From Schizochytrium sp. TIO01 (Eukaryota; Sar; Bigyra; Thraustochytrida; Thraustochytriidae): a stretch of 64,000 nt of DNA. Below are positions 11,856 to 22,320 of this stretch, piece by piece (the stretch's first letter is position 1; every line of letters begins with the position of its first letter). Location: the NCBI GenBank assembly GCA_004764695.1, contig SMSO01000033.1, forward strand, positions 1,503,001-1,567,000, written 5' to 3'. A program made the position numbers and the translations under genes. A model generated the notes under the pieces. It did no database searches. It had not been told where the DNA came from and was given only the letters and a program-made list of their open reading frames with translations.

Positions 11856-13951
11856 AAGATGAGAGAAAGGAATGTTACTATTTATTATAATAATAAAAAC
11901 GTTTTTTAATTTAAAGAATGCTTTTATTATTATTTACTAAAAGAATTCTTTTATTTTCTTACAAAATAAATAAATAGAAAAACAAATTGAATTTGAGAAA
12001 ATGAGACTATCTTGTTAACTTTCGAGTTGTTCGGGTACACCTTCGAGCTGATTCTTCATTTGAATCTATTCAAGACCTCGGGGCACCCTGAGTACTCAGG
12101 CATGTTTGTCTCGAACCCTTTAAGCTTAAAGCGTGGACAAGGGATTGGAGGAGCTGCAGACCTGCTCGTTCGACATTATAGATTATTTTAAAGTTGAAAT
12201 GAAACGTTTAGTCCCATTTTTTTTTTATAATTATTATTTATTTTATATTTTTAAATAAAACTAAGGAGAACAAATGAGCGGCAATAAATAATAGGACAAC
12301 GTGTATTGAAGCAGCATGGCGATCTGAGTGAGAATTGATAGTGTTCTGCTATACACCCTATAATCCCTGGACTACCATATTGTTTAGGCATGGACACCCC
12401 ACTTGAGGGGATACTGGAGGATATAGTGTTTCGGTGTGGGAGCTGAGTGGGGGTAAACAACGGATCGACTAACTAAGGAAAGTCTCCAATGTAACAAAGT
12501 GCAAAAACAGACCACGCCAATTCAGGACATATAGAACAAGGAGAAGTTCCTAGATACGCAGCTCGTGACCTTAGCAAGTAAATTTCTTACCGTGCAATTT
12601 TAGAGAACATGTAATTGCTAGGGAGAGTCTTCAAGAAAGACTTTGCCGGTGCTGGGAGATATTCGCCCCACAAATGCCTCCGTCTCCGTGCCGTCGCAGC
12701 ACAATAGCAAAAATCCGTATGTTTTGGACTGTAGAATCGCGCACCTTATGAAGTAAACCATGATGCAAGAAACTCAGAAATTTGATGAGTGAAACAGCAC
12801 TATACATACTAGGAGAAAGATTAAAAAGCCAACATACCCCTGGCAAAATATCGAAGATCTTGCTTCTAGTTTATGCATTTAGATGCACCTTTAAGTAAAA
12901 CTTCACTGTGCCCATAGCTTAAAACGCCTTGGGGCAAAAGGCACAAAAGTTGACGAAAATGCAATGCATGCTGGCGTTTTCACACATCGGTTCCGGTTTC
13001 TGATCTTGCCGAAGGCAACTGATACCTGTCCACTGCCAGCCATTGGTACCCACCTATCCGCCAGCACAAGGTTTAAGAGTCATGAAGGTGTTTATTTTTT
13101 TTGAAAGAGCAATTGACAGGCTGCAAACACCCTTGAAACTTACGAGAAGATTGCTTGTAGCTTCAAAGTGGTCGCAAGCGAACCGTGGGGAAGCATACAA
13201 AACCGCAACATAGGAACAAACAAATCGCGTCTGCCTTATATATGCACATGTGCATAGATCCAAACCTTTAGTGCGTCGCCAAGTTCCAATTTCACAAGAA
13301 GAGCACTGCGTCTCAAACTGATGAGTAACTTCGGTTTATGAGAACATGCGACCATGCCATCTAGCTGTGTTTCCATCTTTCACACTATGTCTTTAACCTC
13401 CTTTTGAATTACAAGCATAAGAACTTGCTTTTGCCAGCACATCAAACTTTTTAACTGAATTCAATGTATAATTTCAAGGTTGCTATAATGCAAAAGGGAG
13501 ACTTTGGTTAGAAATTTGGAACAGCTGAGTTGACATTCTCAATAGCTAGTCCCCGGTTCTTTCAGAATTTCTGCAACGCAAAAAACCTCATCAACTGTAC
13601 AAGCCTTGGAGCTCAATAGGTTGCAGTCTAAATTTCTTTCATTTGGTTTCCTTCTAGGATCTAGACGTGAGCAGTACTAGTTCTTTTCATTCTTCAGTAC
13701 TACAATATTGAGGAAGGTTACTACTGCTGAGATCTCCGTTTCGCTCAGGCAGTCCCGGATGTTGCTGCAACTAAGATTGCTTATTCAATTTGGTCTTTAT
13801 CATTCGAAAAATGAACGTCAGCACAGAGGATGCGAGCTAATAACAGCCAAAGTAAAGAAGCTTTATCGAAAAGAAGAAGATTTAGAGTATTGTTATGGTT
13901 GATCTAAGATAACACCTGCATTGTCATAATGGAAGGAATGACGCGACGACT
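11721..13951. other. Gene-free, AT-rich stretch
   Basis: About 2.2 kb downstream of the minus-strand oxidoreductase gene. It holds an ATT microsatellite at 11827-11856, AT-only blocks at about 11860-11990 and 12215-12262, and only short open frames without recognisable domains. Confidence 0.5.
11827..11856. repeat. (TTA)n microsatellite
   Basis: About nine TTA units at the edge of an AT-only block. Confidence 0.9.
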
Positions 13952-14836
13952 TTACTCTGCAATATAGTCTGGGTTTGCATAGTCTTCAAGAAGTTCAACA
14001 CTGGTAGGTGTCCATTCAAGGCGCTCACGAGTAAGCTTTGAGTCAGCTGTCATGTCTCTACTCGCAAAGGGGGCTAAAATTTTCAAATACGATGTTGCCT
14101 CATCGATAGGAATTGATTTCGTTGGAACCCCGACTTTTTCGCCAATGACTTCCGCGATCTGTCGGAACTTTACTGTTTCTGCGACAGCGTGGAGACGTTG
14201 TCCAGGAGCGCCTTTAGTAAGAGCTAGCACATAAAGCTTCGCCGCGTCATCGCGATGAACAGTGCCCCAGACATTCTCTCCATCTTCAATATAAACTGAT
14301 ACGCCCGAATCTTTGGCAAACGAAGTTAACCAAATAAGAAAGCCGTGCTCCCCAACTCCGTGGACTGAAGGAGGCAAGCGAACGCTAGCTACACGAATAT
14401 TTTCTGCTTCACCCCGCTCGATTAAAACAGTTTCGATTTGTCCTCGAACGCTGGCCATTCCAGTTTTTGCAGACATGGTGTCCTCATCGCCGGTACCTGC
14501 AAGACCATTTGAGCAAACCAAAGTCTTTCCTGTACCTGAGAGTGCGTCGAGCATTGCATTGGTAACGTTAAGATCGGTGTCACACATTTTTTGGTAATCC
14601 TCAAAGCTGTCGTGAAGGAATGCGGTATGGATAACCGCATCTGCACTGATGCATGTTTCTTTGATTACATCAAGGTCTTCAAGAGTACCGCGAACAGGTG
14701 TTGCACCAAGATTCTTCACCTTTTCTGCAGACTTCTCAGAGCGTACAAGGCCCAAAACTTCGTGACCTTCATCTAAAAGCAGCTTAACCACACCCGATCC
14801 AATCCAACCACTTGCTCCAGTCACAAATACCTTCAT
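13952..14836 (-). CDS. Atypical short-chain dehydrogenase (NAD-dependent epimerase family)
   Basis: A 294-residue extended/atypical SDR protein. I start it at the ATG at 14834-14836, because the protein then opens directly with the Rossmann motif MKVFVTGASGWIGSG (GxxGxxG); the frame stays open another 54 bases upstream without an ATG. Further landmarks are ADAVIHTAF (about 66-74, after beta-4), VRLPPSVHG (about 156), and VWGTVHRDDAAKLY (about 194), typical of a family of bacterial and fungal NAD(P)-dependent epimerase/dehydratase-like proteins. The classical YxxxK catalytic pair is not evident in the region around SAKTGMASVRG, so the reaction is uncertain. No targeting signal is seen, so it is probably cytosolic. 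The substrate is unknown. Its resemblance to bacterial proteins suggests possible horizontal transfer, which needs a phylogeny. Confidence 0.9.
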   Translation of the reverse strand: MKVFVTGASGWIGSGVVKLLLDEGHEVLGLVRSEKSAEKVKNLGATPVRGTLEDLDVIKETCISADAVIHTAFLHDSFEDYQKMCDTDLNVTNAMLDALSGTGKTLVCSNGLAGTGDEDTMSAKTGMASVRGQIETVLIERGEAENIRVASVRLPPSVHGVGEHGFLIWLTSFAKDSGVSVYIEDGENVWGTVHRDDAAKLYVLALTKGAPGQRLHAVAETVKFRQIAEVIGEKVGVPTKSIPIDEATSYLKILAPFASRDMTADSKLTRERLEWTPTSVELLEDYANPDYIAE

Positions 14837-15813
14837 CGCAGATTGCCCTTTTCTTCTTTCTTTAAGGTTCAACGAAGCTTTAGCTCTCAAGTCTAGATAG
14901 TATATTCCTTTGAATTAGAGATTTGCTGCGACAAGATCAAGTCTTCAAAATCAAACATCGCACGTTCTTCTCCTGGCTATCTTTAACACACTGTGCCTTG
15001 TTGTGGTAGAGTCGGGGCATCATGGTACGCAAAGTCTTGTTCCTTGTTCTTGAGTATTTTTCGCGCTTCTCTGACTGGGGGGATACCCGCGTTCATTTGG
15101 TATAGTGGTGATATGCGATGCTTTTTTTAAAATTAAACCTAGCTAGACACAGAGAAAAGGTGTTGTGGTACTTTTTTCCTTGTTCCTTAATTCAGTGTGT
15201 ACCAACAAATCTTACTTAGGAGAAGATCTCTCGGCCTGAACTGCGGAATTTGTGAATAAAATGTCGTGCACGACAAGTCACTTTCAAACGCCATCGTCAG
15301 AATCAGGCTAACGGAAAGCTTTTTGTACCGAAAGAGCAAAAACTTCGAGCATAGAAGCTTCTACAAATGACTTGACCTTTAGCTTAGTAAAGTTGATAGT
15401 TAATATCCTAACAGCACGTTTCTCCAGAGTTTGATAAGGATGGACCGAACAGAGAACAAATTCGGGATAACGCACCTCGAGCAGTTCATCGTCAAAGTTC
15501 ATTTGTTTCGTCAAGTAACTGAGATAGAGCTATATAGCATTCGCAAGAGATGTAGTAAAAGAGCATACTCTGATTATGAATCCACCTACCTGGAACAGAG
15601 AACCCTCTTTATGAGTGCTTTTTCTGACAAGTAGATACTCTGAGAGAATTTTAATTTGTTCTGCAGTCATGAAGGGGATGTCTCGAAACAGACTCTGCCT
15701 GTTTTAGAGGTGCTTTAGATTTACTCGCAAGAATGTCTTGAAGCCTTTTCATAGTGAAGGTAATATGTTGAGCGATAAGTCACCTTAAAATATTGCACAT
15801 TATGGCGTTAAAA
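14837..15813. other. Intergenic between two minus-strand genes
   Basis: About 1 kb holding the leader of the SDR gene and the 3' flank of the Sec1/Munc18 gene. Only short chance frames are present. Confidence 0.6.
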
Positions 15814-17811
15814 TTAACCAGTAAAGCTAGGGACCTGGACAACCTTGTACATTTCTTGGGTAACAGTAGCACCATTTATTAACGAGGTTCCAGTGAACAA
15901 AATCAACTTCGGTCGTACTGCAGAGCGCTCTAATAGTTGAACAGCTTCTCGAATATCTTGATGAGAAATACCTCCGACAAAGAAGATCACGCAAATGTCT
16001 TGGGAAGATATTTTGAGACGATGCTGCTCCTCTGTTTGATGTGCTGTAGAACTTGCTCCACCCGAGCCTCCTGTGTTTGTGCTTCGACCTCCAAAGCCAA
16101 AGACATTAAAACTTTGTTTAAACAGATTCCGAGCATGGTTCTCAATTTCCTTTGCAGTTTTCTCAAATGCAGACTCACCCAGACGAGTAAGTGCCGAGGG
16201 AGCGTTTAAATGCTGAATACCACGATCCAATATTGCACATAGGAGCGACTCACCAAGCACTACATCCCGGCATGCATCGGTTTGACGCACCTCTCGCAGT
16301 GCTTTGAGGATGTGTTTATTTATTCCAGCAGACTGCAGAGAGTCTGCAAATACAGCTTCCGCATCTTCCTCGTCTCCCGAGGGAGGCATACGGCTCAGAA
16401 GATTATATGCTAATAATGCCAGGCGTTGGATTTCCTCCTTTGTGTAACTGTGACGATTGCACAAGTCTACAAGGGGCAGCAACTTATGAGTCGCGCCCAT
16501 ATGACCTTCTAAAATAATCCTTTCCGTAGCAATGAGACCTTGATTCTCGGGTAGAGTGCGTTTCTCTAATGCTAGGGCAGACATAATGAGGACATGGTCT
16601 GAAGGAAGTTTTGACGCATCCATATTGCGACGGGCAAGAGCACAACTCAGTGAGTCCCCGTGATCAATTTTCCCGACATAACTTCGGAGTGCCCTACTGC
16701 TATCCTCGGTTGACGACACGTTTAAGTGACGAAGGAGTTCGTTAGCTTGAGCATCCCATGCTTGCCTTGTACTTAAAAGTCCAACCTTACGTTCCACGAA
16801 GTTTCGTTCTGCTGTCATCACCCCATCAGCATCATCGCAAATGAGAGGAGCCAAACTTTGTGAAATAGCATTTGTCAAGTCTAATGTGCGGTCGATGATA
16901 ATTAATGTTGCAGGTCTGCTTCCCACTGATGTTGTCTTGGGCGAAGCCCCTTCTTCCTTCAAGTAGCTCAACATCGCGTTACCTATTACACGCGATGTGA
17001 ATCCGGCTGCCCAACAATTCTTTGTGAAATCTAAGTCCAAAGTTGATGTGAGAACTCCTAGAAGCTCTCGTGCGATACTTCGGAGGTCTGACTTGAATTC
17101 CTCGGAGAGATCAGCATTTCCATCCACCTCTGTTAAGTTCGAACGCTGCCCCCAGAGTCCGTGTCTACATAAAGTCACCGGAAATACACGATGTGCGGCC
17201 TTCGAAGCCAGGGCGAACGAAGCCCAACGTATTTCATCTTCATCATTGTCAGATCCATAACTGTTAGAGAGGGGCATTGTGTCAACAAGCAAATCTACTG
17301 CCCATGGCACATAAGTAACCTGTACTTCAGCTGCATTCGGGCGAGCTGAACTTTGCAGCCTCATTGCAAAGCTCGTGAAATCAATCCCTTCTCGGTTCTG
17401 GCCAATATTATGCGCCTTTGCTGGGAGGTTGCTTAAAATAGTCGCGACAATCCAAGTGCTAGAGAAGGACCCCTTCAGATACATTGCAAGAGATTTCTCT
17501 AGATTCGGGAGCAACTGGGTAACAACAAAAATCAGTCGCACCGCCTGTGACGAGTCTTTATCACCCTCGGGAAGCCCACGTCGAGATCTTTCCAGGGCGC
17601 ACAGTTTTCTGACGTTCAATTCTACATTGCCATCAAGGTCTAGCTGTGCCACGCTTGCTACATTGAGCTCGTCCAAAAGCCATGCTACGCCACCCAGACT
17701 GGCCATAGCCTGGGCTGCTCCAGCATCTAACACGACAAACGCATCATGCCAAGATGAGGCTACTGCGAGAGCACCGCGACTCGCAGTGCATATATCCCCA
17801 AGAGAGCTCAT
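15814..17811 (-). CDS. Sec1/Munc18-family protein, SCFD2-like
   Basis: A 665-residue protein from ATG (17809-17811) to TAA, about the size of Sec1/Munc18 (SM) family members. SM proteins bind SNAREs and control membrane fusion. Features seen: an N-terminal VVLDAGAAQAM region, a central ATLIIIDRTLDLTNA segment matching the SM-family 'DRxxDL' signature (about 303), and a C-terminal VIFFVGGISHQDIREA ... PKLILFTGTSLING segment matching the family's final strand-helix unit. A glycine/serine/asparagine loop (about residues 578-594) interrupts the last third. The overall pattern, especially the C-terminus, looks closest to the poorly studied SCFD2 branch rather than Sly1, Vps33 or Vps45, but I cannot run an alignment. 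It is divergently arranged with the BART gene, 547 bp apart. Cytosolic or peripheral membrane location is inferred. Confidence 0.85.
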   Translation of the reverse strand: MSSLGDICTASRGALAVASSWHDAFVVLDAGAAQAMASLGGVAWLLDELNVASVAQLDLDGNVELNVRKLCALERSRRGLPEGDKDSSQAVRLIFVVTQLLPNLEKSLAMYLKGSFSSTWIVATILSNLPAKAHNIGQNREGIDFTSFAMRLQSSARPNAAEVQVTYVPWAVDLLVDTMPLSNSYGSDNDEDEIRWASFALASKAAHRVFPVTLCRHGLWGQRSNLTEVDGNADLSEEFKSDLRSIARELLGVLTSTLDLDFTKNCWAAGFTSRVIGNAMLSYLKEEGASPKTTSVGSRPATLIIIDRTLDLTNAISQSLAPLICDDADGVMTAERNFVERKVGLLSTRQAWDAQANELLRHLNVSSTEDSSRALRSYVGKIDHGDSLSCALARRNMDASKLPSDHVLIMSALALEKRTLPENQGLIATERIILEGHMGATHKLLPLVDLCNRHSYTKEEIQRLALLAYNLLSRMPPSGDEEDAEAVFADSLQSAGINKHILKALREVRQTDACRDVVLGESLLCAILDRGIQHLNAPSALTRLGESAFEKTAKEIENHARNLFKQSFNVFGFGGRSTNTGGSGGASSTAHQTEEQHRLKISSQDICVIFFVGGISHQDIREAVQLLERSAVRPKLILFTGTSLINGATVTQEMYKVVQVPSFTG

Positions 17812-18358
17812 CCTTGGTCTGGCAACCGGAGGCGGGTCCCACGATTTGGTTTTGATTTGAGGTCTTGGCTTGATCGATCTTTCTCAACACCGCATTTTGT
17901 TCTAAATGTTCTTCTCACTTCAAATTCAACAATCATATGAGATTAACGTACGTCAACCCGGAGACATTTTCGTGTATTGTGTGACCTATCTTTGAATTGT
18001 TATGCGGGACCTAACACCTGAGACAGCTGCACTCTGACTCAGAATAGAGTCTTTTTGAGCGGGTATGGCAAAGTTGGGATTTATATTTTACTCGCAATCG
18101 AAAGTAGCATGTCTTGGTCAGAACTCCAGGATAGAGAAAACGAGAACAGGAAGGTGTGCGAAAAGGTTTTACTAGGCAGCCGTACGATAGGATAGAACGC
18201 AAGGAAGTAGTAAGGTGGAGTTTATACGCATCTTCAACCAAACAGAAGAATAACTAGAGGCCGTACACAGTTAATTTGTTGCGCTCGACTTCGCGGCCTG
18301 TGTATATATTTTAGGCTCCACATATTGTGCGAAAGTAGATTTCAGCATAAGGGAATCC
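17812..18358. promoter_or_regulatory. Divergent intergenic region (SM protein / BART protein)
   Basis: 547 bp between two divergently transcribed start codons, so it should hold both promoters. I see no motif that I can name with confidence. Confidence 0.45.
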
Positions 18359-18769
18359 ATGGCATCACGAATCAATCGCTTCAAAGAAGATGATGGAAAG
18401 TCCATAGTCACAAAGATGCAAAAGTTCATTCTAGAAAGTGATGAATTTATTGACTTTATGGATACGTGGTGTCACGAGCATGCGCAGAATGTGCAATGGC
18501 GTGTAAGCGAAAACAAACTAGACTATACTTTCCTTTACAGGGATTTTCTTCGAGACCTTGAAAATAAAATTACAGATTTCGTAGATCGTCAAGGAAGTAG
18601 TATTGAAAGAGTATATGCAGAATTAGATGGCGCCCCGCAAGACTCAGACTTGCATGTATTTGCTCAAATTTTCAATGCGATGATCGACTTTGATATCTTT
18701 ATTCAAATGATGCGGGATACAGCACAAAAAATGTATAAAGAAAGGGAAGAGACCAGGAGTCTTTCTTAA
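18359..18769 (+). CDS. BART-domain (Arl2-binding-like) protein
   Basis: A small 136-residue protein from ATG to TAA that is essentially a single BART domain. The pattern is an N-terminal helix region with IVTKMQKFILESDEFIDFMD, a central acidic stretch with KLDYTFLYRDFLRDLENKI, and a C-terminal HVFAQIFNAMIDFDIFIQMM helix. This last piece matches the DIF-x-LLxFxDFxxFKxM pattern of ARL2BP/BART and of the N-terminal domain of CFAP36. These domains bind the GTP-loaded small GTPases Arl2/Arl3, which act in ciliary cargo and tubulin folding pathways. It is intronless, with no signal peptide or membrane segment. Whether it is an ARL2BP or CFAP36-type orthologue cannot be decided from sequence alone; its small size favours ARL2BP. 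Confidence 0.8.
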   Translation: MASRINRFKEDDGKSIVTKMQKFILESDEFIDFMDTWCHEHAQNVQWRVSENKLDYTFLYRDFLRDLENKITDFVDRQGSSIERVYAELDGAPQDSDLHVFAQIFNAMIDFDIFIQMMRDTAQKMYKEREETRSLS

Positions 18770-19458
18770 GATTCACGATCACGAATATTACATAAGAACT
18801 ATGAATATTTTAAAACCAAATACAAATAAGACTTGAGAATTGCGCTTTCCTTATGCCTGATGTGCTGACCAAATGATTTCCGTCGCAATCGCATTTACTT
18901 TCAAATTTATCATTACTATTTATAATTATTTTTTTGTAATCAATTGCATGCACTGCATTATGAACTAGCTTGTCTATCGAGTTGTAGCCAAGAGCTCAAT
19001 TCAACATATGATAAGGCATACCCAACACAGTAACCAGAAGCGACCTAGCCCTTCTGCTTTCCCTTTGTTTCATATCAATTGACTAATTTGCTTGATATTT
19101 TTTTCCCAACCTGTGCAAAGACTCTCTTCGCTGTGAACCGTTACTACCGACCCTCACTAGTATTTACACTACCGTGCCATTACGATTCCCACCAGCTAGA
19201 CTCCTCAAACAATCTCATAGAAGTTAACGCGACGACTTAGGCACTACCCAACCTGCTCTGACAGACTACCTTGCCTGCCTCCTGTGGCGTGCTAACGACA
19301 CCTTCGAGGGCGAGTCTCTACCAACGGAAAGGTTATGAACATTCAAAGTGGAGCAAGCCTTCGCAAGATCGTTCCTTTCAAACACGGATACTCGTCTACG
19401 AGGGCACACGGGTATTTCTGGCATCGTTGCGACGTTGCTCAGGCGTAAGCGCAGCGAA
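18770..19458. other. Intergenic
   Basis: About 690 bp between the BART gene and the orphan gene. The open frame of the downstream gene continues upstream to about 19348 without an ATG. No other feature is seen. Confidence 0.5.
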
Positions 19459-20148
19459 ATGACGCGCGAAACTACTCATAGAGCAGACTTCACATGGTCT
19501 ACTCAACTTTCACCTCGCGTACGATACGAACCAAGTTATAAGGTAGGAGCTGGTGAAAAGCGACAACGCCCTCAGACTGGCGACTCGCGAACTGAAGAAG
19601 CAGAAATTGGCCTTGCAGGTCTCTACCAGGCCCGCTCTGGAGGTAATCGTGCCATGATCGCCACTGCAGAAAGCTTCATTGTCACAAATTCTGCACTCAC
19701 GAGTAAGGGGCGTAGTGAGCTGGTGGCTCCATGGCTTCGCGATGAAACCCGCAGCTTTCTTTCAAGTAAAATGCCGTCAAAGCATGAATTCCCGAGAGTA
19801 CCGGCACCTGGTTGGCGTCTTGCAGCAGATCGCGCCCGCGAAAGAAAAGATACCATTCGGCGAGTTCAGAAAGATATGGACGAGCACCTTGAGAGTCTTG
19901 TAGCAAAACACGAGACTTTGCGAGAAGTTGCCAGAGCTCGGGATATTTTTTCACATCGAGATACCCTGAATGACGAGCTTCTTGAGGTAGCCAGCTTTGC
20001 AAGTGGCAGTAGCAGTGAGTTTTCGACAAAGCTGTCTCAGCTTGAGGAAAATCATGGAGCCACGATAGACGCACTTGCACATTTCGACAATGATGCTGCA
20101 GAGAGAGTTAATGCACTGCAAGATATTGCAAATCACCTTACCCTTTAA
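19459..20148 (+). CDS. Hypothetical helical protein
   Basis: A 229-residue protein from the ATG at 19459 to TAA; a second possible start is the ATG at 19654 (Met66), which would remove a basic, low-complexity N-terminus. I do not recognise the family. Residues about 118-175 are strongly charged and look like a long helix (RLAADRARERKDTIRRVQKD and onward), and the last 50 residues are also helical. There is no signal peptide, membrane segment or cysteine motif. The reading frame has normal codon use and no break, and it sits in tandem between the BART gene and the LRR gene, both on the same strand, supporting a real gene. A cytoskeletal or coiled-coil role is possible but not shown. Confidence 0.65.
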   Translation: MTRETTHRADFTWSTQLSPRVRYEPSYKVGAGEKRQRPQTGDSRTEEAEIGLAGLYQARSGGNRAMIATAESFIVTNSALTSKGRSELVAPWLRDETRSFLSSKMPSKHEFPRVPAPGWRLAADRARERKDTIRRVQKDMDEHLESLVAKHETLREVARARDIFSHRDTLNDELLEVASFASGSSSEFSTKLSQLEENHGATIDALAHFDNDAAERVNALQDIANHLTL

Positions 20149-20824
20149 TGAAGAGAAATAAACATACACAAACTTGGAGGGCTCATACTTACAAAACCTG
20201 CATCAAGTGGTCTTCATTGCAGGTCTTGGCCTTCCCCTTATTCGACCATCCATCTCAACTCGACCTCGTGTCGATTGAATCTGTTGCATATTTACATTTT
20301 GACACCTTACAAATCTTTAGTTCATTTCTTTCGCCCCTTTCGTGTTTGACGATTTTCACAATTTGTCTGTATGCCATGAGGTTTTGGGTGTACCAGCTTC
20401 CAAAGGCAAGAAGTCCTCCATTTTCAGAGAAAGCTATTGAAGAACACTTCTGCTTTATTTATAAATGAAAGATAATATATATAAAGAAGAACAAAAGAGA
20501 AAGGATTATTTTCATAGCCATTCAAAAGGAAATTGAAGTTCTTCAGTCAAATATATCTCTGGGCAACGCTTAGCAACAATGCCGACCTTCCATACAAGGA
20601 TGCACTTGTAAATATAGATATAGTTGGCCTTTGATTATTCACAGGACGAGCTTTAAAAATAAAATTTAAATAAAATTTACATTATTTTAAAAACATTTTT
20701 GCTATTCTTCTTACCGTTGATTATGATACATGAGAAAGGCCAAAATCGCAATTGCGCATAAACCAGACACTCTTGCAGGAGGATTTACTGAAAGGCTAGC
20801 AGCAAATCTTGACAGAAGTACTTA
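20149..20824. other. Intergenic
   Basis: 676 bp between two plus-strand genes. It contains an AT-only block at about 20650-20700 with the word TTTAAAAATAAAATT. Short frames (such as 20148-20468) do not look coding. Confidence 0.5.
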
Positions 20825-21778
20825 ATGTTTAGCACTAACAACCAGTCTTCTGATGCCAGAGCAGAAACTCTTGTCAAGAGCCGCGTACTCGTTCATCAAC
20901 AGTATGTCTCCAGTAGTTTACGGGAGCTCGAGGTAACTGGGAAACATGCGCTCCAAGGCGCAGATCTCTATGAGGGGCCTCTTGTATTGCCTGAAGGGAT
21001 TGCAAACCTTCCCAATCTTATTTCTCTCTCCGTGAAAGACACTCTTATCAAAGAGATACCAGATAGAACCACCTCGATACTCAGCCAGAGGTTGTTGTGC
21101 CTTAAATTATTGCGAAATCCAGAATTGAAAACAGTGTCCGATTTTCTATCCACTATGCATAAACTAGAAACATTTGCCATAGACACATGCGTAGTCGAGA
21201 GCCTACCTCCTGTAATATCAGACAGGTTGACCGATTTCTCTGTCATGCGCTGCAAACTCTCAGCCTTACATTCAGAGACACATATTCCACGGGCACTACG
21301 TGTCAGTCTGGCATTTAATCAGTTAACAGGTATCCCGCGTGCGCTTCGTAATTGCTCCGTTCTGGTCGCTTTGAATCTTGAAAATAACTCTATATCTGCT
21401 CTTGATGATGACGTCATGCGACCACTGGAACAATTGCGCTTTTTGAACTTGAAACACAACAAGCTCAGTCATGTTGATGCACGCAACCTGAGCACTAGAT
21501 TAGAAGTACTTCAGATAGATAGCAACTACCTTGAGGAGATTCCCGAGGGTCTAACACGGCTGAGTAATCTTCACTACCTATCTTTGAAAAACAATCAAAT
21601 CACAAAGGTCCCATCTGAGGTGCTTCGCGAAATGCGCCTTCTCCAGGATTTGCATCTGGATGGAAACCCTTTAAGTGACCTTGTTTTCGGGCACCTTCCT
21701 CAGACAGCACAACGTGAGTTGCAACTGAACCCATTGGGCGCAGCTTTGCTCAAAGAAATTGAAGCCTCATTCTTGTAA
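20825..21778 (+). CDS. Leucine-rich repeat protein
   Basis: A 317-residue protein, ATG to TAA, consisting largely of about nine leucine-rich repeats between residues about 35 and 300. Clear repeat cores include LVALNLENNSISAL, LRFLNLKHNKLSHV, LEVLQIDSNYLEEIPEGL, LHYLSLKNNQITKVPSEV and LQDLHLDGNPLSDL. The LxxLxLxxNxLxxIPxxL pattern is that of intracellular SHOC2/PIRL-type repeats, which serve as scaffolds for protein binding. There is no signal peptide, membrane helix, kinase or NB-ARC domain, so a soluble scaffold is likely. Early repeats (residues 35-140) are degenerate. Partner and pathway are unknown. Confidence 0.9.
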   Translation: MFSTNNQSSDARAETLVKSRVLVHQQYVSSSLRELEVTGKHALQGADLYEGPLVLPEGIANLPNLISLSVKDTLIKEIPDRTTSILSQRLLCLKLLRNPELKTVSDFLSTMHKLETFAIDTCVVESLPPVISDRLTDFSVMRCKLSALHSETHIPRALRVSLAFNQLTGIPRALRNCSVLVALNLENNSISALDDDVMRPLEQLRFLNLKHNKLSHVDARNLSTRLEVLQIDSNYLEEIPEGLTRLSNLHYLSLKNNQITKVPSEVLREMRLLQDLHLDGNPLSDLVFGHLPQTAQRELQLNPLGAALLKEIEASFL

Positions 21779-22320
21779 AAAAAGAAAGAACAGTATGTTC
21801 GTTTCAACAGTGGCTATGACTTCCATCTATTTCGGGACAAACTGGGTAAAGGAACACTTCGATTTTACCACTTATAACAGTATTATTATAGCGAGAGCGC
21901 GCTTGCAGCAGCTGTAGTGAAAAGTTATTCAACTTATTGGAGCGACTCCTTGATGGCAATAATAGATTAAGGAATGAGATGTTGGAACAGCAAAGTACAT
22001 TCGGAAATAGTAATTAAAAATAGATCAGCATTATTATTTTATCATTATGAAACTATTAGACCAGCCAAGCAACCAGTTACTGAGACGCGAATAGCGTAAG
22101 GTCGCACTGTACTGTGCACCGAAGTGATTAAAAAAGAAAGTTAAATCGCTTCACCCATATCTGTTTGAAATATTGAAGCAGTCACTAAACTAATGTTATC
22201 CAAAACGCCTTCTGAAAGTGAGCCAAAGGACGACCAATGATTAAGAGAGATTGAGGATAAGGTCAATTTGATTGTTCTGAATCAAACTGGTATGTTGCCT
22301 ATGTTTGGCTTGTTTTAGTT
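21779..22320. other. Convergent intergenic region
   Basis: 542 bp between the 3' ends of the LRR gene (+) and the methyltransferase gene (-). AT-rich; no further feature seen. Confidence 0.55.
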
